DNA of 9,477 bases from UBA1372 sp964496075 (GCA_964496075.1 CAZBXB010000027.1:1-9477), one strand, 5' to 3'; positions 1 through 5,587 are shown, numbered from the stretch's first letter. Made by a program: numbers and translations. The notes: a model not told the origin generated them from the letters alone.

Positions 1-735
1 ACCTACGCTTTTAAAATGCTATCTGCTGAAGGGTTTAGACCAGTAATTACCCCTGATCTGGCTAAATCGAAATATTATCTGGGAACCGGTTATGCGCCAA
101 AGGGAGATGAGGCTCAAACATATGAAATTGAGGGAGAAGATCTAGGCTTAATTGCCACAGCTGAGGTAACACTGGCAGGAAAGCATGCTGATGAGATAAT
201 GGATGCTAAAAACTTACCAATAAAATATATTGGTTATTCACATTGCTTTAGGAAAGAAGGTGGATCTTATGGCAAATATTCAAAAGGATTATACAGAGTA
301 CATCAGTTTACAAAAGCTGAAATGTTTATATACTGCTTGCCCGAAGAATCTGACAAGTGGCATAAACATGTGCTGGCTATGGAAGAAAAAATATATCAAA
401 GTTTGGGACTACCCTACCGGGTGCTGGAAATGTGTACGGGAGATTTGGGGGCAATGGCAGCCAGAAAGTATGACGTAGAAGCGTGGATGCCAAGCAGAGA
501 TGACTATGGCGAAGTAACATCAACATCAAATTGTACTGATTATCAGGCTAGAAATTTGAATATAAGATATAGAAATAAGGGCAAGCTTGACTATGTCCAT
601 ATGATTAATGGAACGGCTATAGCGACGTCAAGGACACCTTTGGCTATACTGGAAAATTATCAAAATGAAGATGGGTCGGTAACTATACCTGAGGTGCTAA
701 GACCTTTTATGGGCAAGGATAAAATAGTTAAGTAA
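1..735 (+). CDS. serS: Seryl-tRNA synthetase, C-terminal part (5' end outside window)
   Basis: This is the class II aminoacyl-tRNA synthetase that charges tRNA-Ser with serine using ATP in the cytoplasm. The reading frame is open to base 1, so about 244 residues are visible of a family normally about 420 long; the N-terminal tRNA-binding coiled coil lies outside the window. Numbering from the first codon, the serine-recognition TAE is at about 53-55. Motif 2 follows (CFRKE at about 82-86, then a conserved GLYRVHQF stretch). Motif 3 is NGTAIATSRT with its arginine near 211, followed by LAILENYQ. The segment YDVEAWMPS with STSNCTDYQARR-like sequence is typical of SerRS. All active-site motifs in view are intact. 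The last 8 bp overlap the end of the convergent gene at 728-1072, and no terminator hairpin is visible between them. The ATG at 16 is internal, not a start. Confidence 0.97.
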   Translation, partial: TYAFKMLSAEGFRPVITPDLAKSKYYLGTGYAPKGDEAQTYEIEGEDLGLIATAEVTLAGKHADEIMDAKNLPIKYIGYSHCFRKEGGSYGKYSKGLYRVHQFTKAEMFIYCLPEESDKWHKHVLAMEEKIYQSLGLPYRVLEMCTGDLGAMAARKYDVEAWMPSRDDYGEVTSTSNCTDYQARNLNIRYRNKGKLDYVHMINGTAIATSRTPLAILENYQNEDGSVTIPEVLRPFMGKDKIVK

Positions 736-1072
736 CGATTTCTTTGGTAGGAATAATCCTGTTTCTGATATCTGTTTTGGTGGGTAGACCGGTTGGAAGT
801 AAATAGCCTTGCCAGGCTCTTGGGCCGGTTTTTAGTTGGAGATGAGGTAGATCGACTAATTTTGGATCATCGTCAACATCATAGAGACGATACTCCCCTG
901 CCGATAAAACAGAATCAAGGGGATGCTGTTTTTGGGTAGTAACTAAAATTTCACCAATGTCTTCGGCATTGATCCAAGCATAGGAGTTTTTGTTGTCAAG
1001 AATTAAAAGCTTGGTTTGACCGGCTTTGGTTTCGACCAGTTGATAGTGACCTGTCTTGATTAGTTTGATCAT
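728..1072 (-). CDS. Hypothetical protein, 114 aa, last gene of the greA block
   Basis: I cannot assign a function. The protein is soluble-looking, with no signal peptide or membrane segment. The first 50 residues read like a small beta-rich fold (KLLILDNKNSYAWINAEDIGEILV). The middle holds an acidic DVDDDP at 65-70, and the C-terminal third has WQGYLLPTGLP at 87-97 and RNRIIPTKE near the end. The motif-dense C-terminus resembles small conserved hypothetical proteins I associate with Microgenomates; that is memory, not a search. The gene begins 3 bp after the stop of the upstream membrane-protein gene, which implies co-transcription. No Shine-Dalgarno is visible, so translation may depend on coupling. 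Its stop region overlaps serS on the other strand by 8 bp. Confidence 0.8.
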   Translation of the reverse strand: MIKLIKTGHYQLVETKAGQTKLLILDNKNSYAWINAEDIGEILVTTQKQHPLDSVLSAGEYRLYDVDDDPKLVDLPHLQLKTGPRAWQGYLLPTGLPTKTDIRNRIIPTKEIVT

Positions 1073-1075
1073 CTA

Positions 1076-1534
1076 TTATTTGTAGTAGCTCTTGATTTGA
1101 AAGAGAACATAGAAAGAAAGAATTGTGCCGATGATAAGACCACCAAGGTTGAAAAGCAAAAGCGAGTGAAGAGCATTGACGATGGCAACATAATACATTA
1201 ATCTCCATGCTGAAGCTTTTTTCTTAAGAAGACCAGGTAGGGCTAAAACTTGCAGAACAAGAGTTGCTAAAAAAACAACAGTTGAAAGAGTGTAGTTAAA
1301 ACCAAGACGACCAAAAGACCTAAAAGGAAGAGACATGGCACTTAGACCAAATAAGGCTAAAATTGAAGGAATGGCAAACAAAAGAGACAGAATAATTAAA
1401 TAAGGACCATAGTTAACGATAAGCTCTTTAATCTGCTTGGGTAGGCCAGGAACTTTTTTAACTAAATATTCTTCGAGAAAACTATCTAAACTTGATAATG
1501 TGGCTTTTACGTTTGGACTTGTTTGTTTGGTCAT
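1076..1534 (-). CDS. Small membrane protein, 152 aa, about four TM helices
   Basis: This is an integral membrane protein of unknown function. An N-terminal amphipathic region of about 40 residues (SLDSFLEEYLVKKVPGLPKQIKELIV) is followed by hydrophobic segments at about 45-64, 81-101, 110-129 and 131-147. A basic KKK loop at 104-106 precedes the third helix, and the protein ends in KSYYK. I see no catalytic or metal-binding motif. The ATG at 1534 is supported by a GGAG element about 11 nt upstream, one of the few Shine-Dalgarno-like sites in the window. The gene follows the nuclease gene after 54 bp and precedes the 114-residue gene by 3 bp, so it probably shares their transcript. A role in envelope organisation is conceivable but unsupported. 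Confidence 0.82.
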   Translation of the reverse strand: MTKQTSPNVKATLSSLDSFLEEYLVKKVPGLPKQIKELIVNYGPYLIILSLLFAIPSILALFGLSAMSLPFRSFGRLGFNYTLSTVVFLATLVLQVLALPGLLKKKASAWRLMYYVAIVNALHSLLLFNLGGLIIGTILSFYVLFQIKSYYK

Positions 1535-1545
1535 ACTATATTTAA

Positions 1546-1549
1546 CTCC
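1546..1549 (-). promoter_or_regulatory. Shine-Dalgarno-like GGAG for the 152-aa membrane protein
   Basis: GGAG is read on the minus strand, about 11 nt before the ATG at 1534. It stands out because most genes here lack such a site, and it supports 1534 as the start. Confidence 0.45.
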
Positions 1550-1588
1550 ATAGGATACATATTGTCAATTAAAGTAATTTATTTGATT

Positions 1589-2401
1589 TTATAAACACCT
1601 TTTAACAATATGTCTGCTTTTTGTGGCTTGGATAAATTGGTCTAGGGCCGGATCAAAAAAATTCCTTCTTTCGTCAATCATAGATTGCCTAATTTCAGGA
1701 ATGTTTGTTCGTGCCGACTTATATTCTGAGGATAATTGGTCTAGATAAAACAAATAGGGTTGTCCTGGCGATGCTTCTTTTTTAATAGTACCGGCAGTTT
1801 TAAGAAGCTGACATTGATTGTGCAGACCTAAAATACGGGCGGCAGAGATAGCTATTTGTCTGACTTGAGGTAAAAGTGGCCTTATTGATTCTGGATCAAG
1901 AATGGCCAAGGTTTTGCTGTTATACATATATATGGCAGTGTCAGGAAGGTAGTCTTGGTCGGCGGAAACAGTTAGGCCATTTAACATGGCTTGGAGAACG
2001 TAGCGACCCTTAAGGCCACCGAAGGATTTTCTTTTCTTGCCTGGTTTATTTTCAAGGCAAAGACAATTGGGAGGATTTCCAATAAAATGATCTGTTCTGG
2101 CTCTAATATATGTGTTTGGAGCCAACTGTACAGATCTGGTAATTTCACTAGAAGTTCGTGATGGATAAGTGTGAATAAAATCTTGGATATGTTGAGGCAA
2201 CTCTTTTACTAAAAATTTATGATTAGTAATTTCCAGACCTATTTGTCTGTGAGCATTAGTACCTCTTGTGGCCAATTTATTCAGTTGTTCTTGACTTAGG
2301 CCAGAGTCAGCATATTCGTTTCTGTGTGGATCTATGACGAAACTAACTTGTGAAGGTGTGATGGTAAAAACTTGTTCAAAAATTTTTTCAAAACCACTCA
2401 C
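1589..2401 (-). CDS. PD-(D/E)XK superfamily nuclease, RecB/Cas4-like, stand-alone, 270 aa
   Basis: Probable metal-dependent DNA nuclease. The RecB-type motifs appear in the right order and spacing: RGTNAH (G47, H51), SSE (E86), ARTDH (D104), LENKPG (E117, K119) and RYVLQAMLNG (Q137). These match the family pattern of a motif I His, an Asp in a GxxD strand, an E-x-K after the next strand, and a Q/Y motif on the following helix. The remaining 130 residues are not recognisable. No helicase domain is attached, and the cysteines (113, 115, 197, 269) do not obviously match the Fe-S cluster arrangement of Cas4. The start is GTG immediately after an in-frame TAA, with no good in-frame ATG until residue 139, so GTG is the best choice. 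The gene lies 39 bp after greA and 54 bp before a membrane-protein gene. DNA repair or processing is the likely role, but the substrate is unknown. Confidence 0.75.
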   Translation of the reverse strand: MSGFEKIFEQVFTITPSQVSFVIDPHRNEYADSGLSQEQLNKLATRGTNAHRQIGLEITNHKFLVKELPQHIQDFIHTYPSRTSSEITRSVQLAPNTYIRARTDHFIGNPPNCLCLENKPGKKRKSFGGLKGRYVLQAMLNGLTVSADQDYLPDTAIYMYNSKTLAILDPESIRPLLPQVRQIAISAARILGLHNQCQLLKTAGTIKKEASPGQPYLFYLDQLSSEYKSARTNIPEIRQSMIDERRNFFDPALDQFIQATKSRHIVKRCL

Positions 2402-2440
2402 TTAATCAGTCTACGAATAAAGGGTAAAAAAATCTAGAAG

Positions 2441-2896
2441 CTAATCAAGGGCTACAAGAGAAATAAGTTGAATAGTGACTGTCTGACCATTGACATCAAC
2501 TTGATCGCCTTGGTGTTTACCTAAAAGAGCAATGCCTATAGGACTATCAACTGAAAGCCAATCGTCCCTTAAAGGTGAGTCATTTTTGCCAACCAGAGTG
2601 AAAATCATTTGACGGCCGTCGGCTTGAAAATTAACAGTGACTTGATGACCAAAACAAATTGTGTCTGTTTGGCTTGGCTTGGGAGCGATTTGGGATTCCT
2701 TTAAATCGGTGGTTAACTCTTGAATTTGAGTACGCAGAACATCAGCTCGTTCGCCTAAGAAGATATAGGCGGAGTTTTCTTTAAGATCGCCTTCTCTGGC
2801 AGCGTCTCCCCTGTCCTGACTAGTTCGATCCAGTTCCTGATGAAGTTGCTTGATCTTTTCTTCTAATTTTTGCTTACCAATGGTAGTAATTAACAT
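2441..2896 (-). CDS. greA: Transcription elongation factor GreA
   Basis: GreA rescues backtracked RNA polymerase by inserting its coiled coil into the secondary channel and stimulating cleavage of the extruded RNA 3' end. At 151 residues the protein is slightly shorter than the usual 158. The N-terminal coiled coil (about 1-75) carries the loop GDLKENSAY with the catalytic acidic pair D37 and E40, equivalent to D41/E44 of the E. coli protein. The C-terminal FKBP-like domain has the diagnostic SPIGIALLGKHQGDQVDV (about 118-135). The start is ATG, with only a weak GGGA about 6 nt upstream inside a short hairpin. A perfect TATAAT lies 33 bp upstream of the ATG. The gene probably leads the minus-strand block that continues into the nuclease gene. 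Confidence 0.96.
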   Translation of the reverse strand: MLITTIGKQKLEEKIKQLHQELDRTSQDRGDAAREGDLKENSAYIFLGERADVLRTQIQELTTDLKESQIAPKPSQTDTICFGHQVTVNFQADGRQMIFTLVGKNDSPLRDDWLSVDSPIGIALLGKHQGDQVDVNGQTVTIQLISLVALD

Positions 2897-2902
2897 AGGA
2901 AA

Positions 2903-2922
2903 TCCCAGATTGAATCTGTGGA
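2903..2922 (-). promoter_or_regulatory. Short inverted repeat in the greA 5' leader
   Basis: The arms CAGATT and AATCTG flank a single base (2906-2918). The flanking TCC and GGA also pair if one base is bulged. With a transcription start about 7 nt after the TATAAT box, this element would form the very 5' end of the greA mRNA and would include the weak GGGA ribosome site. It could be an mRNA hairpin (5-bp stem, 3-nt loop) or a DNA operator. Confidence 0.35.
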
Positions 2923-2928
2923 AGGGTA

Positions 2929-2934
2929 ATTATA
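2929..2934 (-). promoter_or_regulatory. -10 box (TATAAT) of greA
   Basis: A perfect TATAAT reads on the minus strand, 33 bp before the greA ATG. The expected -35 position (about 2952-2958) is AT-rich and a poor match (CAATAA). The box lies just past the stop of the upstream proline-rich gene, so greA can be expressed independently. Confidence 0.5.
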
Positions 2935-2952
2935 ACGTAGTTTTGATTGGTT

Positions 2953-3243
2953 TTATTGCTGATTATTCTCTTGAGAAGGAGGTGTTATCTCTGGTGTAGG
3001 TGTCGTTTCTTCGGTAGGTGTCGGAGTCTCAGTCAAAGGCTGATCCACCTCCGGTGGAGGTGTCTCTAACGGTGGTTCAGGTGAAGGCTCAGGGATGGTT
3101 GGAGGCGGTTCTGGTGGGGTTTCTGGAAGGATTGGCTCAGTAGGTATTGATGGCGTGGGCGGTGGGGTTGGTGGTAGTGTAGGGGTGTCGTTGGTGGTAA
3201 CTGGAGTAACGGGGGTTTGGGTGGTGTCATTTATATCATTCAT
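2953..3243 (-). CDS. Pro/Thr/Glu-rich low-complexity protein, 96 aa
   Basis: The predicted product is almost entirely intrinsically disordered. I count 32 Pro and 22 Thr in 96 residues, with many Glu. There is no Lys, Arg, His, Cys, Gly, Ala or aromatic residue, so the protein is strongly acidic. Short units such as TPTP, PPPT, EPSPEPP and TETPTPTEE repeat irregularly. No signal peptide, membrane anchor or sorting motif is visible, and the frame cannot be extended far upstream (a TAA lies 10 bp before the ATG). The gene lies between tRNA-Cys and greA on the same strand. No Shine-Dalgarno is present. The consistently sensible codons and full-length frame suggest a real gene, but a disordered product this simple could also be chance coding across repetitive DNA. 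It might act as a linker, spacer or metal/cation-binding polyanion; none of these is shown. Confidence 0.6.
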   Translation of the reverse strand: MNDINDTTQTPVTPVTTNDTPTLPPTPPPTPSIPTEPILPETPPEPPPTIPEPSPEPPLETPPPEVDQPLTETPTPTEETTPTPEITPPSQENNQQ

Positions 3244-3257
3244 AAAGAAAGGTTAAC

Positions 3258-3269
3258 ATAATTAATTAT
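3258..3269. repeat. 12-bp perfect palindrome ATAATTAATTAT
   Basis: This AT-only palindrome lies 15-26 bp upstream of the ATG of the Pro-rich gene and downstream of tRNA-Cys. It could overlap a -10 region for the Pro-rich gene, but base composition alone makes such palindromes fairly common here. Confidence 0.3.
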
Positions 3270-3290
3270 TAGGGACAACATAGAAAAGTG

Positions 3291-3361
3291 AGACCCGGAT
3301 GGGAGTTGAACCCATCTAAACGGTTTTGCAGACCGTCGCCTAACCGCTTGGCTACCGGGTC
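3291..3361 (-). tRNA. tRNA-Cys (anticodon GCA)
   Basis: The minus strand folds into a full cloverleaf of 71 nt. The acceptor is GACCCGG/CCGGGTC, the D arm has a GCC/GGC stem with a GG-containing loop, and the anticodon stem ACGGT/ACCGT carries loop CTGCAAA. The variable loop is TTAG, and the T stem ATGGG/CCCAT carries loop TTCAACT. The anticodon GCA occupies 3329-3327 and decodes UGC/UGU. The discriminator base is U, the known identity element for cysteinyl-tRNA synthetase. The 3' CCA is not encoded (the next bases are CAC), so a CCA-adding enzyme is needed. A probable extended -10 promoter lies 16-24 bp upstream. Confidence 0.97.
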
Positions 3362-3376
3362 GGTTTGATAAGATTG

Positions 3377-3385
3377 ATTTTATCA
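3377..3385 (-). promoter_or_regulatory. Probable extended -10 promoter of tRNA-Cys
   Basis: The minus strand reads TGATAAAAT, an extended -10 (TGnTATAAT) with one mismatch in the hexamer. Transcription would start about 8 nt before the mature tRNA 5' end, and no good -35 is present at 17 bp. A separate perfect TTGACA sits upstream on the minus strand (3442-3437), but its partner -10 is weak. Confidence 0.4.
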
Positions 3386-3392
3386 TGATAAA
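3379..3392. repeat. 14-bp perfect palindrome TTTATCATGATAAA over the tRNA-Cys promoter
   Basis: The palindrome is perfect over 14 bp, and another TGATAA half-site occurs at 3366-3371. It overlaps the putative extended -10 of tRNA-Cys, a position where a dimeric repressor could bind. Coincidence in AT-rich DNA is possible. Confidence 0.35.
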
Positions 3393-3414
3393 GGGTAGCC
3401 TGGAGATAATTTAT

Positions 3415-3432
3415 GTAAAAAAAATTTTTTAC
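3415..3432. terminator. A/T-only inverted repeat (GTAAAAAA/TTTTTTAC) after the secreted-protein gene
   Basis: The 8-bp arms surround AA. On the minus strand the element lies 20 nt after the secreted-protein stop and ends in eight Ts before AC. It could act as a weak terminator separating that gene from tRNA-Cys, but it lacks the GC stem of a standard intrinsic terminator. Confidence 0.25.
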
Positions 3433-3452
3433 TGGCTGTCAAATAGTGCTGA

Positions 3453-4031
3453 TTATTGGGCAAGTAGCTTAGCTAACCAACCAAAGAGACTGAAACCTGA
3501 TAGTTGTTCTTCTAGTTGAGTCTCGAGTCCGTCAGCTTCGGTCTGCAGTTCGTCAATAGCTCCCTGAATATCTGTGGCATCGACCGGCAGAGACTTATCT
3601 TTAATTTGTTCAAGTTGCCTAATATCGTTTCTTAAACCAACTACGTCGCTTCTGACTTGGCCGGCGTTTTTGTAATCAGGACCAAGTAAAAACTTGACTG
3701 CTTGATTTCTTTTGTCCATTTGCTGTAAGGCTGTCTTGGTTCTTAGTTGAATTTTTTCATGGTTTTCGACCATAGTTTTAATTTGCTGACCTGTTTCGGG
3801 ATTGTTGGTGCGATTAACTACCCTGTTTAAGTTTTGACTGGCTGATTCTATACCGCCATTACCATTACCGACTCCAACTGGTTGGCCTGACTGGCCTGCT
3901 TGAGGAGAGACAACGACATCTTCCAAATGAGTGGCAGGATTTTGACCTTGCTTGGCGCCTTGAGCCAAGACAAAAGAAGGTATAGTAAGTGCTAATAGTG
4001 TAATTGCTATGACTGCGGTTGATTTTTTCAT
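3453..4031 (-). CDS. Secreted helical/coiled-coil protein, 192 aa
   Basis: Exported protein of unknown function. Residues 1-23 form a classical signal peptide: KK, a hydrophobic core AVIAITLLALTIPSFV, and cleavage expected at VLA|QG. A Gly/Asn/Gln-rich linker (about 25-62) follows. Long polar helices come next (about 65-115, 122-147, 153-178), with heptad-like spacing. They include the stretches TMVENHEKIQLRTKTALQQM and RSDVVGLRNDIRQLEQIKD. The C-terminus is an amphipathic, hydrophobic tail, SGFSLFGWLAKLLAQ, which may contact a membrane. I recall similar proteins with the same GPDYKNAGQVRS-type centre in other Patescibacteria, without known function; that is not a search result. No Shine-Dalgarno is evident at the ATG. 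The gene lies 60 bp downstream of the CDF transporter gene on the same strand, with a possible promoter of its own. Confidence 0.85.
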   Translation of the reverse strand: MKKSTAVIAITLLALTIPSFVLAQGAKQGQNPATHLEDVVVSPQAGQSGQPVGVGNGNGGIESASQNLNRVVNRTNNPETGQQIKTMVENHEKIQLRTKTALQQMDKRNQAVKFLLGPDYKNAGQVRSDVVGLRNDIRQLEQIKDKSLPVDATDIQGAIDELQTEADGLETQLEEQLSGFSLFGWLAKLLAQ

Positions 4032-4043
4032 AATTATTTTGCT

Positions 4044-4057
4044 AACTTTTAAAAGTT
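4044..4057. repeat. 14-bp perfect palindrome AACTTTTAAAAGTT upstream of the secreted-protein gene
   Basis: The palindrome is centred 20 bp before the ATG at 4031, inside the probable 5' leader or start of transcription. The overlapping 9-mer TTGCTAACT (4039-4047) recurs in the CDF operon intergenic region (minus strand, 5605-5597). It may be an operator, or the palindrome may be AT-rich chance. Confidence 0.35.
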
Positions 4058-4069
4058 TTGTCTGTTTTT

Positions 4070-4075
4070 AGAATA
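4070..4075 (-). promoter_or_regulatory. Possible -10 (TATTCT) of the secreted-protein gene
   Basis: TATTCT on the minus strand has a TTTATA hexamer 17 bp upstream (4098-4093), a 4/6 match to TTGACA. The placement suits a leader of about 30 nt before the ATG at 4031. The hexamers are weak, so read-through from the CDF operon is the alternative. Confidence 0.3.
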
Positions 4076-4091
4076 CTTGAATTAAGGCTTT

Positions 4092-5330
4092 TTATAAAGC
4101 AGAAGAAGTATTTAATAGTATCAAATCACCTTTAATAAAATAATTTATGGCTTGTTGGGCTGTTTGACCTTGGCTTTGATAGATATCTATGAAATAAGAG
4201 TGGAGAGAATTGGAAGCAATTTCACCAATTTTTGAAGTGATTAAAATGTCGCTTTTTTGTTTCATGATTAATTTAGCGATAGATAGTCCAATTTTTGTTG
4301 TTTGTTTTTTGTAAGGATTGGCTAAAAAATAAAAGCCCTTGATTTTATCTGCCTTAAGATTAATAAAAAGAAAGTATGGAGCTTGACCAAAACGTTTGGC
4401 TAACTTGGAAGATAAACCAGCTTTTTCTTTGACAGGAATAACTAAATGGCGAAAATCGGTTTGAAAGGGTTCAACATGAACATCAAAGGAACTAATGGTT
4501 GGTACTTTATTTTTTATATCTGTTTCAATCTTGTCGGATATTTGGTGAGACTGGTTAACATTGATAGATTTTCTGACAGCTATTTTGACTTGACCGGAAA
4601 CAAATGGTCCGGTTTTTCTCAAGCGCAGATCAAAAAAATCCTCTACTCCCAATATGTTTTCAATGATACTACCGACCTGGTCTTCAATTTCTTTGCCCGG
4701 ACTGACATCCATTAGGGAAAACAAGGCCTGTTTGATTGAAGAAAGCCCGATTTGGATGATAAGGAAGGAAATGAGTAAAATAACGATACCTTCAAGATAA
4801 GGAATATGAAAATAGGCTGCCAGAGTACCTATAAAAACAGCTGTGGAAGAAAAAAGATGAGTTCTGTTTTCTGAGCCCATGGCAATTAAGCTTTGGGAGT
4901 TAACTTGTCGACCGATTTTGATCTCGTATTTACCAAAGAAAAACAAGATGATGGCATCGGTCAAAGATACGGCTAAGGCTAAAAGGGGAAGTTTGACGGA
5001 AGAAAAAGAAAACAAGCGGGAGTAAGCTTCCGTCAACATTTTTCCGGCAGCAAAAAATATAAAGAGAGAAATAATGAGAGTACCGATGTTTTCGGCTTTA
5101 TAATAGCCATAGGGAAAATTCTTATCAGGTTTTTTTTGGGCTATCTTTAAACCAAGCCAAGAAGTAAAAATAGTTAAAAGATCAGAGCCACTATGAACGG
5201 CGTCGGAAATAAGGGCCATACTGCCGGAAGCCAGTCCAACTATGGCTTTGGATCCAGCTAAGATTGTCTCTAAAATAGCAGCTTTTTCGGCTAATTTTTG
5301 GCCTTTTATTAATTTACTTTCTTCTGTCAT
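4092..5330 (-). CDS. CDF family cation efflux protein with C-terminal NifX/MTH1175-like domain, 412 aa
   Basis: Inner-membrane divalent-cation/proton antiporter fused to a second domain. Six helices span about 15-200, with signature sequences SGSMALISDAVHSGSDLLT in TM2 and PYGYYKAENIGTL leading into TM3. The cytoplasmic CDF C-terminal domain follows at about 210-292, including DVHVEP. Residues 294-405 then read as a dinitrogenase iron-molybdenum cofactor (NifX/NafY/MTH1175) fold: RHLVIPV, a Ser-containing loop, AKRFGQAPYFLF, and a late helix TAQQAINYFIKGD. Site A aligns as H46xxxD50 in TM2 and E154xxxH158 in TM5, where zinc transporters have HxxxD or DxxxD. The site B histidines are replaced (NFPYGYY), although D69 stays. 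Ordinary CDF proteins end near 290-300 residues. The ATG overlaps the stop of the upstream zinc-ribbon gene (ATGA), so the two are translationally coupled. The substrate is unknown; iron, manganese or another metal is possible. Confidence 0.9.
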   Translation of the reverse strand: MTEESKLIKGQKLAEKAAILETILAGSKAIVGLASGSMALISDAVHSGSDLLTIFTSWLGLKIAQKKPDKNFPYGYYKAENIGTLIISLFIFFAAGKMLTEAYSRLFSFSSVKLPLLALAVSLTDAIILFFFGKYEIKIGRQVNSQSLIAMGSENRTHLFSSTAVFIGTLAAYFHIPYLEGIVILLISFLIIQIGLSSIKQALFSLMDVSPGKEIEDQVGSIIENILGVEDFFDLRLRKTGPFVSGQVKIAVRKSINVNQSHQISDKIETDIKNKVPTISSFDVHVEPFQTDFRHLVIPVKEKAGLSSKLAKRFGQAPYFLFINLKADKIKGFYFLANPYKKQTTKIGLSIAKLIMKQKSDILITSKIGEIASNSLHSYFIDIYQSQGQTAQQAINYFIKGDLILLNTSSAL

Positions 5331-5524
5331 TGACGAAGCATGGGGCTACCACATTTTGGACATTTTAATTGATAGCAAGGAACTCCCGGTTGATGAACGA
5401 CTTCTTTTTTACAATCAGGATTGGTACAAAGGCAAACTCCACCCGGGCCGGCTTGCAATCGGCCAGCCATTCTACCCCGACCACCTCTGCGACCAAAACC
5501 TTTATTTTTACGAAAATTAAACAT
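5327..5524 (-). CDS. Small Gly/Arg-rich zinc-ribbon-like protein, 65 aa
   Basis: Predicted cytoplasmic metal-binding protein. A basic Gly/Arg-rich N-terminus (about 1-29) precedes a cysteine core: C31, C33, C38, H44, C50, and a CPKC knuckle at C55/C58. The sequence AGPGGVCLC...HQPGVPCYQLKCPKCGSPM matches a small family that I recall occurring next to NifX-like (MTH1175) iron-molybdenum-cluster proteins. The residues could hold zinc or an Fe-S cluster. The stop TGA overlaps the ATG of the CDF-NifX gene by 4 bp, strong evidence of a joint function; a metal sensor, chaperone or cluster carrier feeding the transporter's NifX domain is a reasonable inference. No Shine-Dalgarno is seen at the ATG at 5524. 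A possible promoter lies 34-63 bp upstream. Confidence 0.85.
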   Translation of the reverse strand: MFNFRKNKGFGRRGGRGRMAGRLQAGPGGVCLCTNPDCKKEVVHQPGVPCYQLKCPKCGSPMLRQ

Positions 5525-5557
5525 GTTTTTATTTTTAATAAACTTTACTTGTATTTA

Positions 5558-5587
5558 ATTTTACTCCGGTTAAAGTTTTTTTGCTAA
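5558..5587 (-). promoter_or_regulatory. Possible promoter of the zinc-ribbon/CDF operon
   Basis: The minus strand shows TAAAAT (5563-5558) as a -10 (one mismatch) and TTAGCA (5587-5582) as a weak -35 with 18-bp spacing. The -35 lies inside one arm of the intergenic inverted repeat. Confidence 0.3.

Noticed and set aside
996..1208. A 70-codon minus-strand frame spanning two genes
   Set aside because: It straddles the 3-bp junction of the 152- and 114-residue genes in another frame and has no independent support.
1589..2401. Cas4 and thus a CRISPR locus
   Set aside because: The nuclease motifs fit the wider RecB-like group, the cysteines do not form a clear Cas4 Fe-S pattern, and no repeat-spacer array or other cas gene is visible.
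4446..4715. An 89-codon plus-strand frame antisense to the CDF gene
   Set aside because: It lies wholly within the well-supported transporter gene and encodes nothing recognisable.
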